This document shows positions 31,601 through 39,546 of a stretch of DNA of 55,401 nt, one piece after another. Position 1 is the stretch's first letter. Each line of letters starts with the position of its first letter. Below the pieces are notes generated by a model. It was given only the letters and a program-made list of their open reading frames with translations. It made no database searches and had not been told where the DNA came from. Made by a program: the position numbers and the translations under genes. Origin of the DNA: DASVUC01 sp036387255 (GTDB lineage Bacteria > Planctomycetota > Phycisphaerae > Tepidisphaerales > Tepidisphaeraceae); NCBI GenBank assembly GCA_036387255.1, contig DASVUC010000018.1, positions 1 through 55,401 of the forward strand. The letters run 5' to 3'.

Positions 31601-33219
31601 CCGAATTCGGCGAGGCAGGGAATGATCTCGTCGGCGAAATTGATGTACAGGCTCGGGTAGCCGTACTCGCCATCGCGCTGCATCTGGGTGATGCGGCTCC
31701 ACCAGCCGCCGCCGTCGTTGGTGTTGTCGCGGGTGAACAGGTCGAGCAGCGGGGAGACGGAAACATCAAACGTGTTGCGCGTGTGGTGCGAGAAGATCTC
31801 CAGGTGCGACCCATCCGGCAGCACGCGAATGACGCCGCCGCCGTGCAGACCTTCGGCGATGGAGCCATCTTTGCCGACGGCTTTCATGACGCCTTTGTCG
31901 CCGATGGAGATGTAGAGGTAGCCGTCGGGGCCCATGCGCAAACCCGACGGCACGTGATGGACGAGACCCTCGGGCACCGGGCCGAGGCCCGTCACCAGAT
32001 CCTCGCGGCTGTCGGCGACGCCGTCACCATTCGTGTCGCGGAAGGCCGTGAGGAACGGCGCGTGGACGACGTAGAGCGTGCCGCCGGCGAAGGTCATGCC
32101 CTGGGGAGAGTTCAGCTTGTCGGCAAAGACGGTGATTTTGTCTGCCTTGCCGTCGTTGTTGGTGTCGACGCACAGCTTGACCCGCGAGGTTCCCGCGGCG
32201 GTGCCGCCGCCGGTGTTGTACTCATCCTCGCCCGCGAAGATCTTGCCGTCCGGTGTCGCGCAGATGCTCGCCGGAGAGTGGATCTCCGGCGCACTGACGA
32301 AAGGGCGGATGGTAAAGCCCTCCGGGACCGTGGGCAGTCCCATGGTCTCCGCGCTGGTGCCCGCGGCTTTCTTGCTGATGTCCTCCTCGCGCTTCGAGAC
32401 ATCCGGGTTCGGCGTCGCATCCCCCGGCTCGCGGTTGAGCAGCCACTGGATCGCGCCCGTGACGTGCTTCTGGTAGACCGGGTTGGTCCAGATGTCCGGC
32501 CGATGCCCCAGCGACGTATAGAAGACTTTTCCCTTCCCGTAGTTCTTGCACCACGCCACCGGGATGAAGCGGGGCTTTTTCAGCTCCGTCTTCTCCATGT
32601 CAAGCGAGAGGACCACGCGCACCGCGCCGGGATCGAAGTTGCGGAACTGGTAAATCTCCTCCGCGTGCGTGAAATCCTTGGGGAAATCTTTCGTCGCCGG
32701 ATGCTTGTCATCCAGCACCTTGAGGGTGACGACCTTGTCCTGCGTCCAGGGATGGGCTTCGAACTCGCCGTTGATGATGTTGTTGTACGCATCGTGGAAC
32801 GGCGGCTTGTGGAACGTATCCGTCGCGGGATGAATGCCGAGGAACGCGCCGCCGTCCTTGATCCACTGGTCGAAGGCTTTGAACGCCTCCTCGCTCATCG
32901 GCAACTCGCCGGTGGTGTAGAAGACGATCAACTGGGCGGACTTGATCTTCTCCGGCGTGAGGATTTTCGCATCCCGCGTCTTCTCGACCGTGAAGTTACC
33001 TTTTTCCGCGAGCTGATCGAAGATCTGCTCAACCAGCGAAGATTCCCCCGGCGGCGTCGTCACCACCGGATGCGGAAAGCCGGCCGACTGCGTGAGCAGG
33101 ATGGCGTGGGGCTTGGTCGTGGGCGCGGGCTGACTCGCGGAGGGCGCATCGGCCCCCCAGGCGTTGTGCGGAATGAACAACACCAGCGCGCAAAGCATCA
33201 CCGTAAAACATCTCGACAT
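28609..33219 (-). CDS. PVC-type haem-binding CxxCH protein (ThuA, propeller, HEAT, beta-sandwich, cytochrome c)
   Basis: The 1536-residue protein has a signal peptide, a ThuA-like trehalose-utilisation domain (about 38-265: FYTTGELPMSEEAF, GIHPATDTFH, WCKNYGKGKVFYTSLGH), and a membrane-bound-dehydrogenase-type beta-propeller (about 295-640: KIFAGEDEYN, GLRMGPDGYLYISIGDKG). HEAT-like helical repeats (about 660-1230) and a beta-sandwich (about 1250-1390: GSDDGLHVWLNGK, LFKVDNHGTQ) follow. The last domain is cytochrome c-like with CIKCH at residues 1412-1416 for covalent haem. Such proteins abound in planctomycetes and are thought to oxidise carbohydrates in the periplasm; the substrate is unknown. 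The gene is intact and well bounded. Confidence 0.92.
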   Translation of the reverse strand: MSRCFTVMLCALVLFIPHNAWGADAPSASQPAPTTKPHAILLTQSAGFPHPVVTTPPGESSLVEQIFDQLAEKGNFTVEKTRDAKILTPEKIKSAQLIVFYTTGELPMSEEAFKAFDQWIKDGGAFLGIHPATDTFHKPPFHDAYNNIINGEFEAHPWTQDKVVTLKVLDDKHPATKDFPKDFTHAEEIYQFRNFDPGAVRVVLSLDMEKTELKKPRFIPVAWCKNYGKGKVFYTSLGHRPDIWTNPVYQKHVTGAIQWLLNREPGDATPNPDVSKREEDISKKAAGTSAETMGLPTVPEGFTIRPFVSAPEIHSPASICATPDGKIFAGEDEYNTGGGTAAGTSRVKLCVDTNNDGKADKITVFADKLNSPQGMTFAGGTLYVVHAPFLTAFRDTNGDGVADSREDLVTGLGPVPEGLVHHVPSGLRMGPDGYLYISIGDKGVMKAVGKDGSIAEGLHGGGVIRVLPDGSHLEIFSHHTRNTFDVSVSPLLDLFTRDNTNDGGGWWSRITQMQRDGEYGYPSLYINFADEIIPCLAEFGGGSATGSMYVSEPGLPGTYGESLYTCDWARGILYQHDLVRSGATFKISQNEFTRGITPTDVDIDASGNMYLADWGRRDWGAAGKVGTVFRIEHKTDKKSSPIGNLSQATTNDLLALIQSPSQIRRREALCEIVKRVGTKPVSASDAPVAAGVRMTFTTALTKVATKPGDLHVRVAALFALARIGGEEAQDTLVQLATQKELREYALRALADRDDLAKQMKEDLFIKSLKDEDPRVRVQAAIALSHARASDAAARALIPLTADKDIMVAHAAQQTLRRLNAVLPLVEALSDKKNPADLSTSILRTARMMHDPRIVAAVSKYLDNESDAKLRGQAVRALACLYKVEAKWDGSWWTPRPDTRGPQFKTSTWDQTAVVAQRLAKSIDDPDPATAKVALTMCGLVQVPEAIPALARLIQSGGPLKDDAARALIDCKNISPESLGAMEHIVFTKSFPADLRNTAASSLGGIETAQSTIIRLLTKLDSEKDLPGGLLDKLAESLSAKSPATDNIAATLALIKARQPSIRTAAATSLARSADAATRDKVKSILASDDAAQTETVLTALSKVPADQGKPYREDITKLLKDKRDNVRQAATVALGHLGDAGAVKELLVLARRETNPIPVVSALSEIAPNVTGDDQVLPIAELLVTTSVKASKADDQANYNKLVSAAQKFLSDPRVPTTRASTLLSQLKQPGVIAEYMVTPPLPTKDAASAYHTAFPPEESPAGPFHPFSVSGKEMTWKPMVVKDPEGKQPLDMPANSVMYLTATVESKAATIAQLSTGSDDGLHVWLNGKSVLEKDVDRGLIANQDKKMVDLIAGKNIFLFKVDNHGTQAGIQARLRARPTEFDPEDLTKLLAKIPNASPARGRQLFESAGCIKCHTTDRHEELKGPFLGDAGGKFPPNHLIESILRPSAKIAQGFQSEQIVARDKIGTTEYLGFPVKESPEEVQLRDLTGKVSIIKKTAIKKRTPLQGSIMPEGLAETMTLDDFGALLAYLRSLK

Positions 33220-33446
33220 GAAGCGCCTCCGAATGACCTCTTATCTACGCTTGAGATGACCGCGGCGTTGGATTTTACTACAGGTGGGGGCGGATAAACC
33301 CCTCGTGCCCTCATCACCGGGGCAATTCCAGCCCGCTTCGCCGGCAGCTTGACTTTAATCGATGCGGAAGACATTGCATGCTATTTTAGAGAAGGCACGT
33401 TCAGAAGATGAAGCTGCACCACAACAAGGGTTTAAGAGGTTCTTTC

Positions 33447-35633
33447 ATGACGATTCTGAAGTTGATGATCGCTCTTTCGGCTTATGCGTTCGTTCAGCAA
33501 GCCCTTGCCGGCGACTGGAAACCCGCCAAGGCGCCGCTGATGACCAAATGGGCCAAAGACGTTTCTCCCGACAAAGCGCTCCCCGAATACCCCCGCCCTC
33601 AGCTCGTCCGCAAGGACTGGCAGAGCCTCAATGGCCTCTGGGAGTTCGAGCCGGCCCGCGACGTCTCCAATCCGCCCACCGGCAAACAGCTCTCCAAGCA
33701 AATCCTCGTGCCGTTCTGCATGGAATCGGCTCTCTCCGGCGTGATGGAGCATCACGACCAGGCGTGGTATCGCCGCACGTTCGCGGTTCCCGGTGAGTGG
33801 AAAAACCGCCGCATCCTGCTCCACTTCGGCGCTGTCGATTTTGAATCCACCGTCTACGTCAACGGCAAGAAACTCGGCTCCCACACTGGCGGCTACGACG
33901 CTTTCTCCTTTGACATCACCGATGCCCTCAAGCCCGAAGGCGATCAGGAACTCATTGTCGCCGTCACCGATCGCACCGACGAAACCCAATCCCGCGGGAA
34001 GCAGCACCCCAACCCTCACGGCATCTGGTACGTCCCCTGCTCGGGGATCTGGCAAACCGTCTGGCTGGAACCGGTCGCGGATAAAGCGATTTCGGCCTTG
34101 CACATCGCCACGGACGTGGACGCTTCCACGGTCCGAATCGATGTCGAGCCGGCCGGCGCTCAAGCCACCATTGAAGTGCTCGACGGCGCGAACGTCATCG
34201 CCACCGGCGCCGCGGGCGCAGCCATCAAGATCAACGGCCCTAAGCTCTGGTCTCCGGACAGTCCCTTCCTCTACCAGCTCCGCATCCGCTCCGGCGACGA
34301 CGCCGTTGAAAGCTACTTCGGCATGCGCAAGATCGAGCTCGCCACGGTTGACGGCGTTCGGCGCATCCTCCTCAACGGCAAGCCTGTCATGCAGGTGGGC
34401 CCCCTCGATCAAGGCTACTGGCCGGACGGCAACTACACCGCGCCCACCGATGAAGCGCTTAAGTTCGATCTCGATCTCACGAAGCGTCTCGGCTTCAACA
34501 TGATCCGCAAGCACGTCAAGGTCGAGCCGCAGCGCTGGTACTACTGGGCCGACAAGATGGGTTTCCTCGTCTGGCAGGACATGCCCAGCATGTTCAACGC
34601 GGGCGCCAAAGATGCCGAAGCGCACAAGCAGTTCGAAAAGGAACTGAAGCAACTCGTCGATCAGCACCGCAACTCCCCCAGCATCATCATGTGGGTCCCC
34701 TTCAACGAAGGCTGGGGCCAGTACGAAACCGAGCGCGTGACCAAGATGGTTAAGGACCTCGACCCCACGCGCCTTGTCAACAACGCCTCCGGCTGGACCG
34801 ACGCCGGCGCGGGTGATGTGCTCGATATCCACGCCTACCCCGGCCCCGCCGCGCCGAAGCAGGAGAAACAACGGGCTATCGTCCTCGGCGAATTCGGTGG
34901 CCTCGGCCTGGGCGTCGACCAACACACCTGGGCGGAGCGCGCCTGGGGCTACCAGGGCATGGCGTCGCAATCCGAACTCACCGACAAATACGTTCGCCTC
35001 ATGGGCCGCCTATGGGACCTCATGGAAAACGAAGGTCTCTGCGCCGGCGTCTACACCCAGACGACCGATGTCGAAACCGAATGCAACGGCTTGATCACCT
35101 ACGACCGCGAAGTCCTCAAGATCGATGAGTCCAAGGTTCGCGAAGCGAATCTCGGCAAAGGTCCGCGCTACATGATCGTCAATGTTGTTCCGACAGCGCA
35201 GCAGGAACCCTCAAGCTGGCAATACACCACGGATAAGCCGGCCCAGGAGTGGGCAACGCCGGCCTTCGACGCGTCCGGGTGGAAAACCGGCAAGTCCGGC
35301 TTTGGCACCGAAGGCACACCCGGTTCCATCGTCAATACGGCGTGGAACACCCCGGACATCTGGCTCCGCAGGGAGATCACGATTCCCCAGGGCCCGCTCG
35401 ATGATCTCCGTCTTATCGTCCACCACGATGAGGATTGCGAAATCTACCTCAACGGGGTGCTCGCTAACCGCGCCCGCCGCCACACCACCGACTACGTCGA
35501 ACGCGCCATCTCTCCCGAGGCGATGAAAACCCTCAAGCCGGGGAAGAACACCCTCGCCGTCCACTGCCGCCAAACCACTGGGGGGCAGTTCATCGACGTC
35601 GGCATCACGCGCATTACAGAGAAGCGGAAGTAG
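33447..35633 (+). CDS. GH2 family glycoside hydrolase (beta-galactosidase-like)
   Basis: ATG 33447 was chosen because AGAGGT precedes it and a signal peptide follows directly (MTILKLMIALSAYAFVQQALA); an ATG 13 codons earlier would displace it. The 728-residue protein has the GH2 sugar-binding domain (RPQLVRKDWQSLNGLWEFE, GAVDFESTVYVNGKKLG), an immunoglobulin-like domain, and the TIM barrel with acid/base Glu421 (WVPFNEGWG) and candidate nucleophile Glu482 (VLGEFGGLG). A C-terminal beta-sandwich (DEDCEIYLNGVL) is fused. It would be exported and act on plant or algal oligosaccharides. The GH127 gene follows, interrupted by the GxxExxY cassette. Confidence 0.9.
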   Translation: MTILKLMIALSAYAFVQQALAGDWKPAKAPLMTKWAKDVSPDKALPEYPRPQLVRKDWQSLNGLWEFEPARDVSNPPTGKQLSKQILVPFCMESALSGVMEHHDQAWYRRTFAVPGEWKNRRILLHFGAVDFESTVYVNGKKLGSHTGGYDAFSFDITDALKPEGDQELIVAVTDRTDETQSRGKQHPNPHGIWYVPCSGIWQTVWLEPVADKAISALHIATDVDASTVRIDVEPAGAQATIEVLDGANVIATGAAGAAIKINGPKLWSPDSPFLYQLRIRSGDDAVESYFGMRKIELATVDGVRRILLNGKPVMQVGPLDQGYWPDGNYTAPTDEALKFDLDLTKRLGFNMIRKHVKVEPQRWYYWADKMGFLVWQDMPSMFNAGAKDAEAHKQFEKELKQLVDQHRNSPSIIMWVPFNEGWGQYETERVTKMVKDLDPTRLVNNASGWTDAGAGDVLDIHAYPGPAAPKQEKQRAIVLGEFGGLGLGVDQHTWAERAWGYQGMASQSELTDKYVRLMGRLWDLMENEGLCAGVYTQTTDVETECNGLITYDREVLKIDESKVREANLGKGPRYMIVNVVPTAQQEPSSWQYTTDKPAQEWATPAFDASGWKTGKSGFGTEGTPGSIVNTAWNTPDIWLRREITIPQGPLDDLRLIVHHDEDCEIYLNGVLANRARRHTTDYVERAISPEAMKTLKPGKNTLAVHCRQTTGGQFIDVGITRITEKRK

Positions 35634-35639
35634 GATGGA

Positions 35640-35668
35640 TCACCGCAGAGGCGCAGAGGGCGCGGAGG
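35640..35668 (+). repeat. left inverted repeat of the GxxExxY cassette, 29 bp
   Basis: It is the exact reverse complement of 36058-36086. It begins TCACCGCAGAGGCGCAGAGG and ends in GGAGG, which serves as the ribosome binding site of the enclosed gene. Confidence 0.9.
35664..35668 (+). promoter_or_regulatory. GGAGG ribosome binding site inside the left inverted repeat
   Basis: It lies seven bases before GTG 35676 and decides that start. Confidence 0.75.
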
Positions 35669-35675
35669 TCAACTT

Positions 35676-36086
35676 GTGGATCCGAACGATTTGACTGAGG
35701 CCATCATCGGAGCAGCGATAGAAGTGCATCGGACGCTTGGTCCGGGGCTTCTGGAGTCGGCGTATCAGCGGTGCCTCTGTCACGAGCTTTCGCTGCGCAA
35801 CATTCCTTTTCAGTGTCAAGTCCCCCTACCAGTCAACTACAAAGGAATTGACCTGGACTGCGGCTACCGCATCGACATCCTTGTCGCCAACACTGTCGTA
35901 GTCGAGATCAAATCCGTCGACAAGCTCCATCCCATCCACGAAGCGCAACTCCTGACCTATCTGAAGCTAGGCAACTGGAATCTCGGTCTCCTCATCAATT
36001 TCAACGTTGAAGTCCTCCGTCTAGGCCTCAAGCGAATCGTCCACAACTACGAAAGCGCCTCCGCGCCCTCTGCGCCTCTGCGGTGA
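35676..36086 (+). CDS. GxxExxY protein, PD-(D/E)XK nuclease-like
   Basis: The 136-residue protein shows GLLESAY (the GxxExxY motif, residues 24-30) and then YRIDILVANTVVVEIKSVD, in which Asp and the Glu-x-Lys form a PD-(D/E)XK nuclease-like centre (about residues 64-80). The length is typical for the family. Translation starts at GTG with the GGAGG of the left inverted repeat, and the C-terminal SASAPSAPLR and stop codon are encoded in the right inverted repeat. Function is unestablished. Nuclease motif plus flanking repeats suggests a selfish or repeat-maintaining element; that is inference. Confidence 0.88.
   Translation: MDPNDLTEAIIGAAIEVHRTLGPGLLESAYQRCLCHELSLRNIPFQCQVPLPVNYKGIDLDCGYRIDILVANTVVVEIKSVDKLHPIHEAQLLTYLKLGNWNLGLLINFNVEVLRLGLKRIVHNYESASAPSAPLR
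36058..36086 (-). repeat. right inverted repeat of the GxxExxY cassette, 29 bp
   Basis: Perfect complement of 35640-35668; it overlaps the 3' end of the coding sequence including the TGA. Confidence 0.9.
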
Positions 36087-36095
36087 ACAAACATC

Positions 36096-38381
36096 ATGAA
36101 AACCATCCCCCTCATCCTCGCCGTCATGCTCGCTGCAACCGCCCAAGCCCAGCTCACTCCCGTCCCCTTCACCGCCGTTCGCTTCACCGACAACTTCTGG
36201 GCTCCGCGCCTCGAGAAGAACCGCAGCGTCACCATTCCCCATAACTTCAAGACCTGCGAAGCGACAGGGCGAATCTCCAACTTCACCAAAGCCGCCGGTA
36301 AAATGCCGGGAGGGCACGAGGGGTACTTCTTCAACGACTCGGACCTGTACAAAGCACTTGAAGGGGCAGCCTACTCACTTGCGCTGCATCCGGATCCCGC
36401 GCTCGACAAACAGTGTGATGCCATTATCGCAGACATCGCCGCTGCTCAGCGTGAAGATGGTTACATCTACACCTTCTACACGCTGCGCAACGAGCTGGAT
36501 AAACGCTTCACCAACCTGAAGGACCAGCACGAGATGTACTGTGCCGGTCATCTGATCGAGGCGGCGGTCGCGCATCATCAGGCGACGGGCAAGCGCAACT
36601 TCCTTGATGTCGCCGTGAAGCTGGCGAATTACCTGGATTCAGTTTTCGGTCCGGAGAAGAAACATCAGGTCGACGGTCATGAAGAGATCGAGATCGCACT
36701 CTTCAAGCTCGCCCGTGAGTCCAACGACGACAAGTACAGCAAGCTTGCAAGCTTCTTCCTCTCCATCCGCGGCACCGACAACGGGCGGAAGAAGTGGGGG
36801 CCATACTACCAGGACGACACGCCCATCCAGGACATGCAGGAAGTCCACGGGCATGCGGTCCGCATGATGTACCTGATGTGCGCCGCGACCGACGCCGCCG
36901 CCGCGGGCAATGAAGCGTATCGCAGCGCCGTCGAGCGCCTCTGGGACAACATGGTCAGGAAGAAGATGTACATCACCGGCGGCGTCGGCGCGCGTCACGA
37001 GGGTGAAGCTTTTGGGGATGCTTATGAGTTGCCGAATGAAACCGCATACAACGAAACCTGTGCCGCCATTGGTAACGCGCTCTGGTCGCACCGGATGAAC
37101 CTCCTCTTCGCGGACGCGAAGTATGCCGACGTCGTCGAGCAGGTCATCTACAACGGCTTTCTCTCCGGCTGGGGTTTGAGCGGCGACAAGTTCTTCTACG
37201 TCAATCCGCTCGCGAGCAATGGCAAGCACCACCGCGAGCCGTGGTATCCGTGCGCCTGCTGCCCGCCAAACGTGATCAGGTTCATCCCGCAGCTTCAGGG
37301 AATGGCGTACGCGACGTCTCAGGGCAAACTGTTCGTCAACCTTTATGGATCGAGTGAAGCCCGCATTGGCAAAGACGTTCGCGTGCGACAGGAAGCGAAC
37401 TATCCGTGGGACGAAATCGTCAAGCTGCATGTCGATAGCCGCGCAAACCCGCTGGCTGTTCATCTTCGCATCCCGGGCTGGTGCAAAGGTGCTTCCATCA
37501 AGGTCAATGGCGAACGTACCGAGCTTAAGGTGAGCAGCGGCTATGCGATTCTCCCGGAGCGCAAGTGGGACGGCGAAAGCGACACGATCGAGCTTCGCCT
37601 CCCCATGCCGATCGAGCGGGTGAAAGCGGATCCCCAGGTCAAAGCGGATGAAGGCCGCGTCGCTCTCCGCCGCGGGCCGATCGTGTACTGCGCGGAAGCC
37701 GTGGACGACAACAACCGAGTCAGCAACTTGATCCTCTCGCCGGATGCCAAGCTGCAAGCGGAACATCGCGACGATCTTCTGGGCGGCGTCACGATCATCA
37801 AAGGCAACGTGCAGGCGCGACAGCAAGAGGATCAACCGGTGCGGGGCGTGGAGTTCCAGGCGGTACCGTATTACGCATGGGACCACCGCGGTGCCGGCGA
37901 AATGGCCGTATGGCTCGCGGAGGATGTTCAGCACGCCAGGCCGCTTCGCACTCCAACCATCGCAAACACTTCAAAGGCCTCAGCCTCTCACGTGAACGAT
38001 TCCCTCGAAGCGTTGAGCGACGACGCCAACATCAACTCGTCGCACGACCGCGAGATTCCGCGTTTCACGTGGTGGGATCACAAAGGAACGAGCGAGTGGG
38101 TGCAGTACGATTTTGAGAAGCCCGCCACGATTTCCGCCACCGAAGTGTATTTCTTCGATGACACCTCCGTTGGCGGCCACTGCGCGCCGCCGCAGAGCTG
38201 GAAGCTGCTGTTCAAAGACGGTGACGAGTGGAAACCGGTCGAGGCGCAGTCGGATTATCCGGTCGCGGTCGATCAATTCAGCGGCATTCGTTTCACGCCT
38301 GTCACCACCAGCGCCTTGCGGCTCCAAGTCCAGCTCCAGCCCAACGCCTCCGCCGGCGTACTCGAGTGGCGTGTGAAGTAA
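36096..38381 (+). CDS. GH127 family beta-L-arabinofuranosidase-like hydrolase
   Basis: The 761-residue protein has a signal peptide (MKTIPLILAVMLAATAQA) and the GH127 opening (TPVPFTAVRFTDNFWAPRLE). The catalytic cysteine cluster is recognisable in YPCACCPPNVIRF (near residues 384-396), where the family's zinc-binding cysteines and nucleophilic Cys lie. NETCAAIGNALW and YEL/YVNPLAS segments also match. The C terminus is a discoidin-like beta domain (VYFFDDTSVGGHCAPPQSWKL cut short here). With the GH2 enzyme it forms a hemicellulose or pectin side-chain degradation pair; no separate promoter is evident between them. Confidence 0.88.
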   Translation: MKTIPLILAVMLAATAQAQLTPVPFTAVRFTDNFWAPRLEKNRSVTIPHNFKTCEATGRISNFTKAAGKMPGGHEGYFFNDSDLYKALEGAAYSLALHPDPALDKQCDAIIADIAAAQREDGYIYTFYTLRNELDKRFTNLKDQHEMYCAGHLIEAAVAHHQATGKRNFLDVAVKLANYLDSVFGPEKKHQVDGHEEIEIALFKLARESNDDKYSKLASFFLSIRGTDNGRKKWGPYYQDDTPIQDMQEVHGHAVRMMYLMCAATDAAAAGNEAYRSAVERLWDNMVRKKMYITGGVGARHEGEAFGDAYELPNETAYNETCAAIGNALWSHRMNLLFADAKYADVVEQVIYNGFLSGWGLSGDKFFYVNPLASNGKHHREPWYPCACCPPNVIRFIPQLQGMAYATSQGKLFVNLYGSSEARIGKDVRVRQEANYPWDEIVKLHVDSRANPLAVHLRIPGWCKGASIKVNGERTELKVSSGYAILPERKWDGESDTIELRLPMPIERVKADPQVKADEGRVALRRGPIVYCAEAVDDNNRVSNLILSPDAKLQAEHRDDLLGGVTIIKGNVQARQQEDQPVRGVEFQAVPYYAWDHRGAGEMAVWLAEDVQHARPLRTPTIANTSKASASHVNDSLEALSDDANINSSHDREIPRFTWWDHKGTSEWVQYDFEKPATISATEVYFFDDTSVGGHCAPPQSWKLLFKDGDEWKPVEAQSDYPVAVDQFSGIRFTPVTTSALRLQVQLQPNASAGVLEWRVK

Positions 38382-38453
38382 GCCAAAGGTATTCACTTTC
38401 CCGTGCTCGGGACAGGGCGGGGGTGGGGGTGTCCGGACACTTGGACCAGAAGA

Positions 38454-39476
38454 TCAGCCCTGCGACTGCTTCACCAGCGTCTGAAGCGTCGCCTGCGCAT
38501 TGCCGTTCTCAAGTGCCTCGATCGACATCCGCATCCCCTCGTTTAGATCATTCACTCTTCCCGCCACCACCAGCGCCGCCGCGGCATTAAGCGCTGCAAT
38601 ATCGCGCTTCGGCCCAGGCTCGCCCGCAATCACGCGCTGGAGCGCATCCGCCGCCTCTTCCACGCTGTTCACCACCAGATCCGACAGCCGCGCATAGGCG
38701 ATCCCCACCGATGCCGGGTCAAACGTCCGCGTCTCGATGTGGCCGCCCTTCAACTCACTGATGCGCGTCGGGCCGAGCGTCGACAGCTCGTCCAATCCAT
38801 CCTGCGCATGCACGACCCAGGCCCGCTCGCTGCCCAGCGCGCGCAGCACCACCGCCAGCCGATCGGTCAGCTCCGGTGCGAACACGCCCAGGAGCTGATG
38901 TCGCGCGCGGCCAGGGTTCGTGAGCGGCCCTAGCAGGTTGAAGATCGTCGGGATGCCCAGGCTGGTTCGCGCCGTCGCCACGTGCTTCATCGCAGGATGA
39001 TGCGAGCGCGCAAACGCAAAGCAGATGTTCGCTTGCGCGAGGCACCGGCCCAGAACTTCTGGCCCCACCTCCAGCTTCACGCCCATTGCCTCGAGCACGT
39101 CGGCCGATCCGCTCTTGGATGAAGCGGACCGATTGCCATGCTTCACAACTTTCACCCCGCAGGAAGCGGCGATGATCGCCGCCGCGGTGGAAATGTTGAA
39201 GGTGCCTTTGACGTCGCCGCCGGTCCCGCAGGTGTCGAGGATGACCGCCGCCTGGTTGTCGCAGGAGACGGGAATCACCTTCTCCCGCATGACCGAGGCC
39301 GCCCCCACGAGTTCCTCTGCCGTGGTCCCCTTCGAGGCCATGCCAACCAGCAGGCCGCCGATCTGCGCCTCGGAAGCCTGGCCGGACATGATCAGCTCAA
39401 ACGCCGTGCGCGCTTCGTCGCGGGTGAGGTCTTCTCGCCGGGAGAGCTTCAACAGAGTCGGCTGTAATGATCCCAT
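38454..39476 (-). CDS. trpD: anthranilate phosphoribosyltransferase
   Basis: From ATG 39474-39476 the protein has 340 residues. The phosphoribosyl-pyrophosphate site (LDTCGTGGD), STAAAIIAASCGVKVVKHGNRSASSKSGSADVLEA (shown in parts: KHGNRSASSKSGSADVLEA) and GPLTNPGRARHQLLGVF are TrpD motifs. It transfers phosphoribose to anthranilate in tryptophan synthesis. No other trp gene is adjacent, so it stands alone. TAGCAT seven bases before the ATG, without Shine-Dalgarno, suggests a leaderless transcript. The family call is secure. Confidence 0.94.
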   Translation of the reverse strand: MGSLQPTLLKLSRREDLTRDEARTAFELIMSGQASEAQIGGLLVGMASKGTTAEELVGAASVMREKVIPVSCDNQAAVILDTCGTGGDVKGTFNISTAAAIIAASCGVKVVKHGNRSASSKSGSADVLEAMGVKLEVGPEVLGRCLAQANICFAFARSHHPAMKHVATARTSLGIPTIFNLLGPLTNPGRARHQLLGVFAPELTDRLAVVLRALGSERAWVVHAQDGLDELSTLGPTRISELKGGHIETRTFDPASVGIAYARLSDLVVNSVEEAADALQRVIAGEPGPKRDIAALNAAAALVVAGRVNDLNEGMRMSIEALENGNAQATLQTLVKQSQG

Positions 39477-39514
39477 TGTGCCGATGCTAACCACGAGGCG
39501 CCGCTTCTTGTAGG

Positions 39515-39532
39515 TGCGACGCCGGCGTCGTA
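39515..39532. repeat. short palindrome around GCGACGCCGGCGTCG
   Basis: GACGCC and GGCGTC are back to back with no loop, between the trpD and galK genes. It resembles the other intergenic palindromes but is less perfect at its ends. Confidence 0.45.
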
Positions 39533-39546
39533 CGTTCCCGCGGCGG

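Larger units (their letters stand above)
35640..36086 (+). mobile_element. 447-bp GxxExxY cassette bounded by perfect 29-bp inverted repeats
   Basis: The element contains a single gene and nothing else between its inverted repeats. It sits between a GH2 and a GH127 gene, six bases after one stop codon and nine bases before the next start. The left repeat supplies the ribosome binding site, and the right repeat encodes the last residues and the stop codon. No transposase is present and no target-site duplication is obvious, so movement, if any, would depend on a factor elsewhere. The structure is seen directly; mobility is inferred. Confidence 0.7.

Noticed and set aside
30673..33297. An 874-codon open frame on the plus strand, antisense to the haem-binding protein gene.
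   Set aside because: Its product is rich in Gly/Ala/Asp/Val with no motif, and the minus-strand frame carries clear domains; long antisense frames are a known consequence of high GC at third positions.
33432..34970. A 512-codon open frame antisense to the GH2 gene.
   Set aside because: It mirrors codon bias only; catalytic motifs are in the plus strand.
35640..36086. Insertion sequence with transposase.
   Set aside because: Inverted repeats are present, but the enclosed gene is GxxExxY and no DDE or HUH motif is visible, so I call it only a cassette.
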